Shown here in pieces: positions 18,883-26,419 of a stretch of 63,210 nt of DNA. Source of the stretch: Thermoplasmatota archaeon. Its GTDB lineage: Archaea; Thermoplasmatota; Penumbrarchaeia; JASLWR01. A model generated the notes under the pieces. That model was not told the origin of the DNA. It worked only from the letters and a program-made list of their open reading frames with translations, and did no database searches. The DNA lies in NCBI GenBank assembly GCA_030740765.1, contig JASLWR010000013.1:1-63210 (forward strand), given 5' to 3'. Position 1 is the first letter of the stretch; the number at the start of each line of letters is the position of its first letter. Both the position numbers and the translations under genes were made by a program.

Positions 18883-18999
18883 ATGGATGACTCAAATGGA
18901 TTAAAACTATTCATAAATGAGAATGAAACCAGGGAGACAGCATCAGAGATAATGGAAATGGGAACCGATGAAGTGTTGGTTACCGAATGTCCAAAGTAA
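18883..18999 (+). pseudogene. Short ORF resembling the end of an HdrD-type CCG domain
   Basis: The 38-codon ORF ends ETASEIMEMGTDEVLVTECP then Lys and stop. This resembles the C-terminal half of the cysteine-rich CCG domain of heterodisulfide-reductase-like iron-sulfur proteins, where a helix is followed by GADxVVTxCPxC; here the second Cys is replaced by the stop codon. The frame is open back to 18835 but holds no more of the domain. It is most likely a gene remnant, though a chance match cannot be excluded on so short a sequence. Confidence 0.35.
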
Positions 19000-19075
19000 G
19001 AATAATACACCTTAAAACCCCTGCTGCGAAAAAAACTGAAAATATAGAAATAACAACAAGCCTCTCACCAGCCGA

Positions 19076-20413
19076 ATGAAAAAAGGGATATACCGCAGCG
19101 TTGTCAGACTTTCGATCCCGGCCATCATTTCGAATTTACTCTTTACCTCACAGATAATAGCCGATACGATAATGTTGGGCCGGTACAAATCAGCGGCGGT
19201 CAGCCTGTCTGCTCTGGGTCTAGGCTCTCTTATTTATTTCATGTTTTTCCCGGTAGTCATGGGGCTTGGAACGGCCACCATAGCAATAATCGCTCGACGG
19301 TGGGGCGAGAGGAATTACCGTGAGGCAGAAGCAGTGGCCGGAGACTCCCTCATGACGCTGCTAGCTGTATCAATACCGCTTTCGCTTATTGGTTTCTTCA
19401 TTGGTCCCTTCATTATTGGTGCCCTAGGTGCCAACGATATGGTTTTAGTAGAGGGTACGAGATACATAAAAGCGATCTTTGCTTTCTATCCCTTCAGCGT
19501 TTTCATACTCTCGTTTCATGGTTATCTCCGGGCGGCCGGAGACACCAAAACCCCTATGTACGTTGACATCGCGACAAATTTATTCAATATAGGTTTGAAC
19601 TACTGCCTGATATTCGGAAAGTTCGGATTCCCCGAATTGGGTGTGCTTGGAGCAGGTATCGCCACAGGCTGCTCCTATCTCGTGGGAGCCATTTTCTATT
19701 TTATCCTGTACAAGCGGGCTCATATTATCATCATTCCGAAATTCAAAAGGTCTTTCGAAACCAGGTGGAAAACGATAAAAAAAATGTTCAAGATAGGTGT
19801 CCCTGCCGGTTTGGACATGGGTATGTGGACGATCTCCTCGTTTTTCATCGTCCCCATCGTACTTCACTTCGGCCCTGATGGTTATTCGGCATATCAGATC
19901 GGATTCAGAGCTGAAAGCATAGCATATATGCCGGCTATAGGATTCGGGGTTGCATCTACCACTCTGTCAGGTCAATTTCTCGGAGCGAAGCAGAGAGAAA
20001 ACGCGAAAAAAGCGGTCTTGGTTTCCACGCGCTTGGTTCTCATCTTCATGAGTTTGATCGGGCTCGTTATGATCCTTTTTCCATTCCCTATCGCGCGTAT
20101 ATTTACCACCGATGGCGACATTGTCACAAAGGCGGCACTATATCTTTTCATTGTGGGTTTCACGGAGCCGGCCCTGGGTGCCTTCTTCACGCTCATTGGC
20201 GGTATGAGAGGAGCCGGGTACACCAAGGTACCCATGATCATAAATTTTGTTGGTCTCGTTGTTGTTCGTTTCCTGCTGTCGCTGTTTTTCGCATTCACAC
20301 TGGATATGGGTTTGATGGGTGTATGGGTCGCTATGCTGGTGGAGATATATCTTCGTGGATTTGTGATCTATCTCGTATTTAGGAAGGGTAAATGGATGGA
20401 TGTAAAGGTGTAG
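19076..20413 (+). CDS. MATE family multidrug/toxic compound efflux transporter
   Basis: A 445-residue polytopic protein with about twelve membrane helices in two halves, the normal MATE size. Family features visible are the N-terminal LSIPAIISNLL helix, ADTIMLGRYKSAAVSLSALG in the first half, and the motif LRAAGDTKTPM after helix 4. The second half repeats the theme (VPAGLDMGMW, MRGAGYTKVPM). MATE transporters exchange Na+ or H+ for drugs or metabolites; the substrate cannot be told from sequence. There is no Shine-Dalgarno site, and an A/T-rich AAAATATAGAAATA about 30 bp upstream suggests a leaderless message. It stands alone, with a large hairpin behind it. Confidence 0.92.
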   Translation: MKKGIYRSVVRLSIPAIISNLLFTSQIIADTIMLGRYKSAAVSLSALGLGSLIYFMFFPVVMGLGTATIAIIARRWGERNYREAEAVAGDSLMTLLAVSIPLSLIGFFIGPFIIGALGANDMVLVEGTRYIKAIFAFYPFSVFILSFHGYLRAAGDTKTPMYVDIATNLFNIGLNYCLIFGKFGFPELGVLGAGIATGCSYLVGAIFYFILYKRAHIIIIPKFKRSFETRWKTIKKMFKIGVPAGLDMGMWTISSFFIVPIVLHFGPDGYSAYQIGFRAESIAYMPAIGFGVASTTLSGQFLGAKQRENAKKAVLVSTRLVLIFMSLIGLVMILFPFPIARIFTTDGDIVTKAALYLFIVGFTEPALGAFFTLIGGMRGAGYTKVPMIINFVGLVVVRFLLSLFFAFTLDMGLMGVWVAMLVEIYLRGFVIYLVFRKGKWMDVKV

Positions 20414-20424
20414 TATCCAGAATT

Positions 20425-20511
20425 ATAACTTTTTAGGGTCTGCTCCGCTGGCCAGGCCAGGAAAAAAAGTTATAAGAAATCAAAAACCCTGGCCTGTCAT
20501 GCTCACAGACC
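20425..20511. terminator. Nested inverted repeat between MATE gene and tRNA-Lys
   Basis: An outer stem GGTCTG (20437-20442) with CAGACC (20506-20511) encloses a perfect 9-bp stem CAGGCCAGG (20453-20461) with CCTGGCCTG (20488-20496). ATAACTTTTT at 20425 is also complementary to AAAAAGTTAT in the loop, giving an alternative fold. It lies between convergent units, the MATE gene and tRNA-Lys, and probably terminates one or both. Confidence 0.5.
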
Positions 20512-20524
20512 ATAATGAATATAG

Positions 20525-20598
20525 CGGGCCCGAGGGGATTCGAACCCCCGGCCGATCGGTTAAGAGCCGATCGCTCTACCTAGCTGAGCTACGGGCCC
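20525..20598 (-). tRNA. tRNA-Lys (anticodon CTT)
   Basis: On the leftward strand the sequence folds as a complete cloverleaf. The acceptor stem is GGGCCCG with CGGGCCC and discriminator G; the D arm has GCTC/GAGC. The anticodon stem ATCGG/CCGAT holds the loop CTCTTAA (anticodon CTT), and the T arm has loop TTCGAAT. It is 74 nt long with no intron and no encoded CCA. Confidence 0.97.
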
Positions 20599-20638
20599 AT
20601 TTGCGTGAGTGAATGCCAATGAACGACTGCGATTGTGA

Positions 20639-20657
20639 GAGAGCGAATATTGCTCTC
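20639..20657. repeat. Small hairpin upstream of tRNA-Lys
   Basis: GAGAGC and GCTCTC form a perfect 6-bp stem around the 7-nt A/T loop GAATATT. It lies about 40 bp upstream of the 5' end of tRNA-Lys, in the zone where its promoter should be. It may overlap the TATA region rather than act as a separate element. Confidence 0.3.
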
Positions 20658-20784
20658 CAAACCCTCTCATCATCCGGCGTGGGTAGTGAAATTTACCATA
20701 AATAAACCTATTGGTTAATTTGATTCTCAGATTCATATTTTCATCGCTAATAAGCTCTCTTACTTACCTACAAGTGAGAAATAA

Positions 20785-20796
20785 TTAATATTAAAT
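20785..20796 (+). promoter_or_regulatory. TATA box of trm5, leaderless start
   Basis: TTAATATTAAAT lies 17-28 bp before the ATG at 20813, and no Shine-Dalgarno site is present. This is the spacing expected when transcription starts at the start codon itself. Confidence 0.5.
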
Positions 20797-20812
20797 CTAT
20801 CATAGTCCCGGT

Positions 20813-21907
20813 ATGGACGGGGACGAGATTAACAGTGGGGATGTTTACGCCGATGTAATATTTCTAAAGGTGATGAAGGACGATGCCGAGCCTATAAGGC
20901 GTAATTTGATAGAAAACGGCTTCCTGCGTTTCGATACGACTATCTTAACGGAGTCCGATACGGTGAGTTTTCCCGTCATTAAGGGAATTTCCGAGGAACA
21001 ATTAAATTTCATTCAGTACCCTTCCGCCACTCCTGTCTCTATTTCTGTGAAACGTGTCCCCCTCCGACCGAAGAAGATCACGAATTTCAGGGATATGATC
21101 GACATTCCGGAAGAATATCATAAATTTCTCCCTTCATCCTGGGACGTGGTGGGTGAGATCATTCTGGTCAAGCTGTCGGACGAAATACTTCCTTTCAAGA
21201 GAAAGGTTGCCGGCGCGCTTATCGATACCCACAGGAGCATCCGTTCAGTCTATCGTGTAATAAAGGTTTCAGGAAATTGCCGGGTCCGGGAGCTTGAACA
21301 CATCGGCGGGGTCGAAAATACTGAAACGACCGCCAGGGAGTTCGGGGTAATTATGGAACTTGATGTTACAAAGGTATATTACAGCCCGAGACTAGCCACC
21401 GAGCGCTGGAGGATCGCCCAGCAAGTTGAGGAAGGCGAAAGGATTCTCGATATGTTTGCCGGGATCGGTCCTTTCTCCCTTGTTATTTCCCGTCATGCAC
21501 GCCCCGCCACGATCCAATCCATCGACATCAACCCCGAAGCGATCCGTTACCTGGAAAGAAATATCAAACTAAACCGTATCGAGAATATGAAATTTCATCA
21601 GGGGGATGCCGCGCTGATAAGCAAAAAACTCTCGTACAAGTACAAATTCGATCGAATAATAATGAACCTGCCCCATAGTTCGGTAGATTTTCTTCCCGGT
21701 GCCCTCGCATGTTCGAAAAGGAATTCGACCATTCACCTGTATCTAATTGACGAGATTGACCGGATCGATGATATTGTGAAAGATTGTATCTCGAAGGCAT
21801 GGGCTCTCGGATATTCTATAATTGAGAAAGGGCGGGTAAACGTAAGGAGCTATTCACCGGTGCAGACCAATGTCTGTATTGATATTTCCGTGGATGGGAT
21901 AAGCTGA
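20813..21907 (+). CDS. trm5: tRNA (guanine(37)-N(1))-methyltransferase Trm5
   Basis: A 364-residue class I methyltransferase of the Met-10/Trm5 family, which adds the S-adenosylmethionine methyl group to N1 of G37, next to the anticodon, preventing +1 frameshifting. The N-terminal domain (about 1-100) and the RNA-binding middle part (VVGEIILVKL, RVRELEHIGG) are present. The catalytic domain shows motif I (DMFAGIGPFSLVISRHA), a motif II acidic strand (IQSIDINPEAIRYLERN) and motif IV NLPHSS, the archaeal/eukaryal NxP(P/H) equivalent. The D1-like N-terminal region suggests the full-length archaeal form. It is a single gene close to tRNA-Lys; the 3' neighbour starts about 220 bp later. Confidence 0.93.
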   Translation: MDGDEINSGDVYADVIFLKVMKDDAEPIRRNLIENGFLRFDTTILTESDTVSFPVIKGISEEQLNFIQYPSATPVSISVKRVPLRPKKITNFRDMIDIPEEYHKFLPSSWDVVGEIILVKLSDEILPFKRKVAGALIDTHRSIRSVYRVIKVSGNCRVRELEHIGGVENTETTAREFGVIMELDVTKVYYSPRLATERWRIAQQVEEGERILDMFAGIGPFSLVISRHARPATIQSIDINPEAIRYLERNIKLNRIENMKFHQGDAALISKKLSYKYKFDRIIMNLPHSSVDFLPGALACSKRNSTIHLYLIDEIDRIDDIVKDCISKAWALGYSIIEKGRVNVRSYSPVQTNVCIDISVDGIS

Positions 21908-22032
21908 CCGAACGGCACGTGGATTTCCAACGAGATGATGTGCAAATTTACTCAACACATCGATGTATTGTTTGCATAACTGCCTAAAATCCGTAAGTTC
22001 ATACATTACATCATTCGAACATCGTTCTAAAA

Positions 22033-22047
22033 ATAATATATATTATC
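22033..22047 (+). promoter_or_regulatory. TATA box of the DUF4350 operon
   Basis: ATAATATATATTATC is the strongest A/T-rich box upstream of the DUF4350 gene. It would start transcription near 22065, about 60 bp before the preferred ATG at 22128. Confidence 0.4.
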
Positions 22048-22127
22048 AACATCATTCGCTGAATATCTCTGGTACTGGAATTCGATTGCTGGAAAATATG
22101 CAATTTATCCAAATTATGGGGTTTGAT

Positions 22128-23510
22128 ATGGCAGGACCGTCTAATACCGGAAGGATGAAGGCGAAGGGCATCATATTCCGTCTTCTTCTGGTAATGCTTA
22201 TTTTCACTGCAATTATCGCCACCTCGATAATCCTCATTGGACCCGCCGAGAAGACCAGCGAACTTTCAGCCTATGGAGATTCCTGGGATGACATATCGAA
22301 TTTCCGGTCCGGTATACTTGGTGAAAGTGGAAATATCACAGTATCGAACATAATCTCGTCACCAACGCTGCTGGAAACCATACTGGAAACAGATGATATA
22401 CCGGTTCAAAACACACTTTTCATCGCTATCGGCATAGAGAAGGATTACACTGTAGGCGAAGCGTTGTCGATTTATAATTTCTTTTTACGGGGAGGCAAGA
22501 TCATAATAGCGGATGATTTCGGTTACGTCAATTCCGTCAGCAACAAGGCATTTTCACCAAGCCACCCGGGATTTGGGATCGAATTCAAAAAAGCCAGGCT
22601 TTGGGACAATAGGTTTGAGAAAAATCCTCTTTTCGTGAAAGTACCCATTAACGACATGAATTTCCATGGAACCATACTACTTAATGAACCCTCAGCAATG
22701 GACCCCCCGCCATCGACAAGGCCGGACGATCCACGGATCAAAGCTCTATCTTCTCCTGCGGGAGCGAGTTGGGTCGACCTCAACGGTAACGGGAAAAGGG
22801 ATCCGAAAGAGTTCAAGACCGACCCGAAATTCCGGGGATTTCCATTGATCTACGAATTAACCCAATCCATAACGAATAAAGAATATCAAGGCAAGGCATT
22901 GTTCATCTCGGATCCGTCCCTTTTCCTGAACGATATGTGGGACCGTGAGAATAACAGCGAGTTTTGCACACATCTAGTTACGTATTTATTGGGAGATGAG
23001 GCAGTCTCGTCGGGGAAGACCAAGGTTATTTTCGATGAATCGCGTCATGTCCCGGCCTCTGCCAAATCCACGTTTCGCCAGACGGTATATACATATCTTG
23101 TACTGCTGGTCACCGATACGAATCTCCGGATACTAACCCCCGTGATATTGGTTATGATCCTTTTAATATGGATAATCGTGGTAGATAACCCACCCAGACT
23201 CCGGCACCGTTTTGATATCAAGCATATTGCACTATATAACCTGAGAACCCCCAATATTCATTCCCGGGATGCTGACCGGATAAGGGCGTTATTTCTTGAG
23301 AAGATACGTTTAGCATCCGGGATGAACCTGGATGAATTCAGGGAGATGTCAGCACCTGAACTTGAACAGATGGTGGGTGATAACGATCTAACCGAGTTCC
23401 TGCTCGATTGGGACAAGAGCTACACCATCGGCCAACTGGAAAGCCTGCTGGTGGTCATCCGGGACTGGAAGCCCAATACCTACTTCGGGGGGGATATGTA
23501 TCTGGACTAA
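22128..23510 (+). CDS. DUF4350 membrane protein
   Basis: About 460 residues. The start at 22128 is chosen because the first helix (GIIFRLLLVMLIFTAIIATSIIL) follows soon after; the frame is open to 21963, but the extra residues overlap the likely promoter. The central domain matches DUF4350: FLRGGKIIIADDFGYVNSV and a VIFDESRH segment, an extracytoplasmic domain resembling type-1 glutamine amidotransferase folds. A second helix (LRILTPVILVMILLIWIIVV) follows, then a short cytoplasmic domain. DUF4350 genes typically accompany MoxR ATPase and DUF58 genes; here DUF58 follows directly, but no MoxR gene is in the window. The C-terminal codons lie in a G7 run where the downstream gene's frame becomes accessible. 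Confidence 0.8.
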   Translation: MAGPSNTGRMKAKGIIFRLLLVMLIFTAIIATSIILIGPAEKTSELSAYGDSWDDISNFRSGILGESGNITVSNIISSPTLLETILETDDIPVQNTLFIAIGIEKDYTVGEALSIYNFFLRGGKIIIADDFGYVNSVSNKAFSPSHPGFGIEFKKARLWDNRFEKNPLFVKVPINDMNFHGTILLNEPSAMDPPPSTRPDDPRIKALSSPAGASWVDLNGNGKRDPKEFKTDPKFRGFPLIYELTQSITNKEYQGKALFISDPSLFLNDMWDRENNSEFCTHLVTYLLGDEAVSSGKTKVIFDESRHVPASAKSTFRQTVYTYLVLLVTDTNLRILTPVILVMILLIWIIVVDNPPRLRHRFDIKHIALYNLRTPNIHSRDADRIRALFLEKIRLASGMNLDEFREMSAPELEQMVGDNDLTEFLLDWDKSYTIGQLESLLVVIRDWKPNTYFGGDMYLD

Positions 23511-23634
23511 GAAGAGCGTTACCCTTCTATCCCTGGCAATAGCCTCCGGCCTCATCGGCCTTGTACTCTTTAATATTTTCTTTATTGTAATATCCGTATT
23601 TTTTTCAAGCATTTTATTTCTGTCCTTTGCCGCC

Positions 23635-24744
23635 GTGTCCGAGAACATCCGGATAGTTAGGACTATACTCAATCCCAAGGTGTTCGAGGACGATGTGATG
23701 AGCGTCAGGCTTGCCGTGTACAACCGGGGACACGGCCTTGGTCTGGTGGAGGTATATGATAAGCTTCCCAGCGCAATGAAGATCGTGAGCGGATCGAACA
23801 AGGCCACTTTGAAGCTTGGGAGGGGTGATCGCGCGCTAATTCACTATTCCGTCGAGTGTCCCCTGCGTGGTTTCTTCAATATTGGTCCGATGCTGGTGAG
23901 ATCCAGAGATATGTTCTGCCTTTTCAGTGAGGAGAGGGAAAGAGATGACATCACACCCATAACGGTCTACCCGCGAATTGATGACGCCAGAAGATTCGAT
24001 GTTGACACAAGGTACAAGAAGATCAATCCAGGCTCGGTGATGATCCGGGCGCTTGGAATGGGGAACGATTTCCATTCGATCAGAGATTACGTCAGCACGG
24101 ATCCCTTCAACAGGATTAACTGGAAGGCGTCGGCGAAAAAAAGAAAGCTTATGGTGAACCAGTACGAACTGGAAGATGTATATGATCTTATGATATTTCT
24201 GGATGCCCGTTATGTGACCAAGATCGGCACACCCATAAGAAATTCCCTTGAATATATGATCAAGGCAGCTGCCAGCATTTCCAGTGCGGCTATCAAGAAG
24301 ACCAACAGGGTGGGAATGGTCACCTACGGAAAAGATATCACCATACTACCGCCCGGAAGTTCCAATACCCAGATGGAGACCTTGCTGGCGACCCTTACCG
24401 CAACCTACGCAGGGGGGAAGAGGACCTTCAAGGACGCACTGGAGCGGGCCACGCCCTTTCTCACCCCAAAATCACCCATAATTATCATGTCACCCTTGCA
24501 ACGGGACGATACTCTCGAAGACGCAATACAACTCCTTCTCTCCAAGAAATTCCATATTACACTGATTTCTCCCTCGATAGTGGATTTCGAAAGGCTTATT
24601 ACAGGTATCTATTCTCCGAAGTATCTTCTTGTAAAAATGGAGCGACAGAACCGCTTGGCCAAGATAAGGGGAATGAGTGTAAAGGTTGTGGATTGGCCCC
24701 CGGATCGATCAGTGAGCGATATAATTTCGGAGGTGGCCTATTGA
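23635..24744 (+). CDS. DUF58 protein; N-terminal membrane helices lack a start codon
   Basis: The 369 residues from the GTG at 23635 contain the DUF58 signature DYVSTDPFNRINWKASAKKR followed by a von Willebrand A-like strand MIFLDARY, which has a DxR in place of the usual DxSxS. In other species DUF58 proteins work with MoxR ATPases. The frame is open upstream to 23395 and encodes two hydrophobic helices (LLSLAIASGLIGLVLFNIFF and IVISVFFSSILFL) normal for the family, but between 23395 and 23635 it has no ATG, GTG or TTG. The true protein therefore probably starts near 23496 and needs a one-base shift, or is fused to DUF4350. The 3' end overlaps the next gene by four bases (TTGA). Confidence 0.8.
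   Translation: MSENIRIVRTILNPKVFEDDVMSVRLAVYNRGHGLGLVEVYDKLPSAMKIVSGSNKATLKLGRGDRALIHYSVECPLRGFFNIGPMLVRSRDMFCLFSEERERDDITPITVYPRIDDARRFDVDTRYKKINPGSVMIRALGMGNDFHSIRDYVSTDPFNRINWKASAKKRKLMVNQYELEDVYDLMIFLDARYVTKIGTPIRNSLEYMIKAAASISSAAIKKTNRVGMVTYGKDITILPPGSSNTQMETLLATLTATYAGGKRTFKDALERATPFLTPKSPIIIMSPLQRDDTLEDAIQLLLSKKFHITLISPSIVDFERLITGIYSPKYLLVKMERQNRLAKIRGMSVKVVDWPPDRSVSDIISEVAY
24729..24736 (+). promoter_or_regulatory. Strong ribosome-binding site deciding a TTG start
   Basis: GGAGGTGG lies 4 bp before a TTG at 24741 and is the best Shine-Dalgarno match in the window. It sets the start of the membrane-protein gene and couples it to the end of DUF58. Confidence 0.75.
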
Positions 24745-26414
24745 CCAGGGCTTACAGGCGTAGGCGGGAGCAGCCCGGTTCCGCCCGGCGGCCCCGAGAA
24801 GAACTCCAATGGGATGAAGATTATTCGTATGGAACTTACAAGGACCCCGGCGTTGAATGGGGGGATGACGATTCCGGTGATAATTACTCGAAAAGCGCTT
24901 ACGCTCAGCGTGAGTCTGATGTGGGCTGGCAGGATACATATGATGAATACGAGGAACCTGGATATTATGGGGAATCCGCCAGGGAATATGAGCGTCCGTC
25001 CCGTCGTCGGTCCGAGGCTCCGGGCAGATACGACCGATATGATACTTATTACGATGAGGAATACAGCGACGAATCCGTAGTGTTTGATGCTTACGACGAT
25101 GGTGACGCTGAATTTCTCCCATACGACAGGGAGGAAGACGAAGATTTTTATCGGAGGGGTGCGGAGGATAAAAGGGCTTACTTGACGTATTCTGAGCAAT
25201 ATCATCAAAGGAGCCAGCAGGATTATCTGGCTCCGGGGGCGATACTTCCCGGCGAGCGCTTCATGAAAAAGACTCCCACAATGCCGAAAGAGGAACTTTA
25301 CATGGAATATGCCCCCAAGGATTGGCGGGAGAAAAGGGAAGTGAAGGGGACCGTTCCCACCATCTACAGGATACTGAATATTTTTTACGAACCATTCATA
25401 TTGCGTAATTTCGGTATGAAACTCCCAGCGATGCAGCTAATAGGAATGCTGGCATTGATCGAACTGTTTAATATTTCCTTCAGTATTGGCAATTCAACAA
25501 GACAATTGATGATCTCAACAGGACAATTCCATGGTTGGTTCGAGTGGTTCTCTCCAATGGTCACCAGCATTCTGGGGGCTGTTCTTGGTTTGATGCTATC
25601 GCTTTACCCGTCCGTTAGAGAAGAGCCCAGACGCATCATCAAACTCTCACTGGTTGTCATAACCTTCGTAGTGCTGCTTTTCTTGCCACTGATGAACCTT
25701 ATCTTCGTTTCGGGTTGGGGTGGTTTCTTTAACTCCTTTATGGAGATGCTGATCATACTGGGGGAGGTAATGCTACTTCTTGTTTACGCTTCTCCGGTGA
25801 TACTGGGAGTGCTTGCCATATGGGGTCGGAAGGGGGGAGAGGGGCTTATTATACTTACAACGGTGCTGATGCTGCTTGTGGTTATAATATCAAATGGTTA
25901 TGATATATGGAAGAACGGTTCCCTGGAAAAGGGAAGCGCATCAATGTTTTTCCTTTATGCGATAATCCTGTTCATATATATGGAATGCAGCGATTCCTCC
26001 GTGAAATACTACCGGTTTGCGCAAGAGATACCGGATGACCCGGAGAACCGGGACCAGATATATTTCTTCAATAAAACACTGAGCCAGTATTTTGTTTACT
26101 TGGTGGTACTGATAGTTATAGCATTGATCCTGGGCTTGGTGGTATTCTACCGTACCACCTTCCTCGGAGCCATGGGCTCCCAGAGGTTGGCGGAAAGTCT
26201 TGAAGCAACTACTTACTTCGGCTTGGTGATTTCAATGGTGGTGATGTTCACCATTCTTGGCACCATTGTCGTTGTGATACGGAACTGGAGGTTCTTCCTG
26301 TCCCCCGCGAAGAAAATATTTGATTCCATATCACAACAGAGAATGAAGAAAAAAGAGATGTTGAGGGTCGAGAATGAGGTTAGGCGCCTGAAAGCATTGA
26401 ACGAACAACTATAG
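24741..26414 (+). CDS. Polytopic membrane protein with Tyr/Asp/Arg-rich cytoplasmic N-terminus
   Basis: About 557 residues, starting at TTG 24741 behind a strong ribosome-binding site. The first 200 residues are charged and very rich in Tyr, Asp, Glu and Arg (YDEYEEPGYYGE, RYDRYDTYYDEEY), with almost no hydrophobic residues, so they are likely disordered. About seven membrane helices follow (first at MQLIGMLALIELFNISF, last at LVISMVVMFTILGTIVVVI). A short Lys/Glu/Arg-rich coiled-coil end comes last (MKKKEMLRVENEVRRLKALN). No family is recognised. As third gene of a DUF4350-DUF58 operon with a four-base overlap, it is probably a partner of that envelope-related system. Confidence 0.75.
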   Translation: MTRAYRRRREQPGSARRPREELQWDEDYSYGTYKDPGVEWGDDDSGDNYSKSAYAQRESDVGWQDTYDEYEEPGYYGESAREYERPSRRRSEAPGRYDRYDTYYDEEYSDESVVFDAYDDGDAEFLPYDREEDEDFYRRGAEDKRAYLTYSEQYHQRSQQDYLAPGAILPGERFMKKTPTMPKEELYMEYAPKDWREKREVKGTVPTIYRILNIFYEPFILRNFGMKLPAMQLIGMLALIELFNISFSIGNSTRQLMISTGQFHGWFEWFSPMVTSILGAVLGLMLSLYPSVREEPRRIIKLSLVVITFVVLLFLPLMNLIFVSGWGGFFNSFMEMLIILGEVMLLLVYASPVILGVLAIWGRKGGEGLIILTTVLMLLVVIISNGYDIWKNGSLEKGSASMFFLYAIILFIYMECSDSSVKYYRFAQEIPDDPENRDQIYFFNKTLSQYFVYLVVLIVIALILGLVVFYRTTFLGAMGSQRLAESLEATTYFGLVISMVVMFTILGTIVVVIRNWRFFLSPAKKIFDSISQQRMKKKEMLRVENEVRRLKALNEQL

Positions 26415-26419
26415 TAGCA

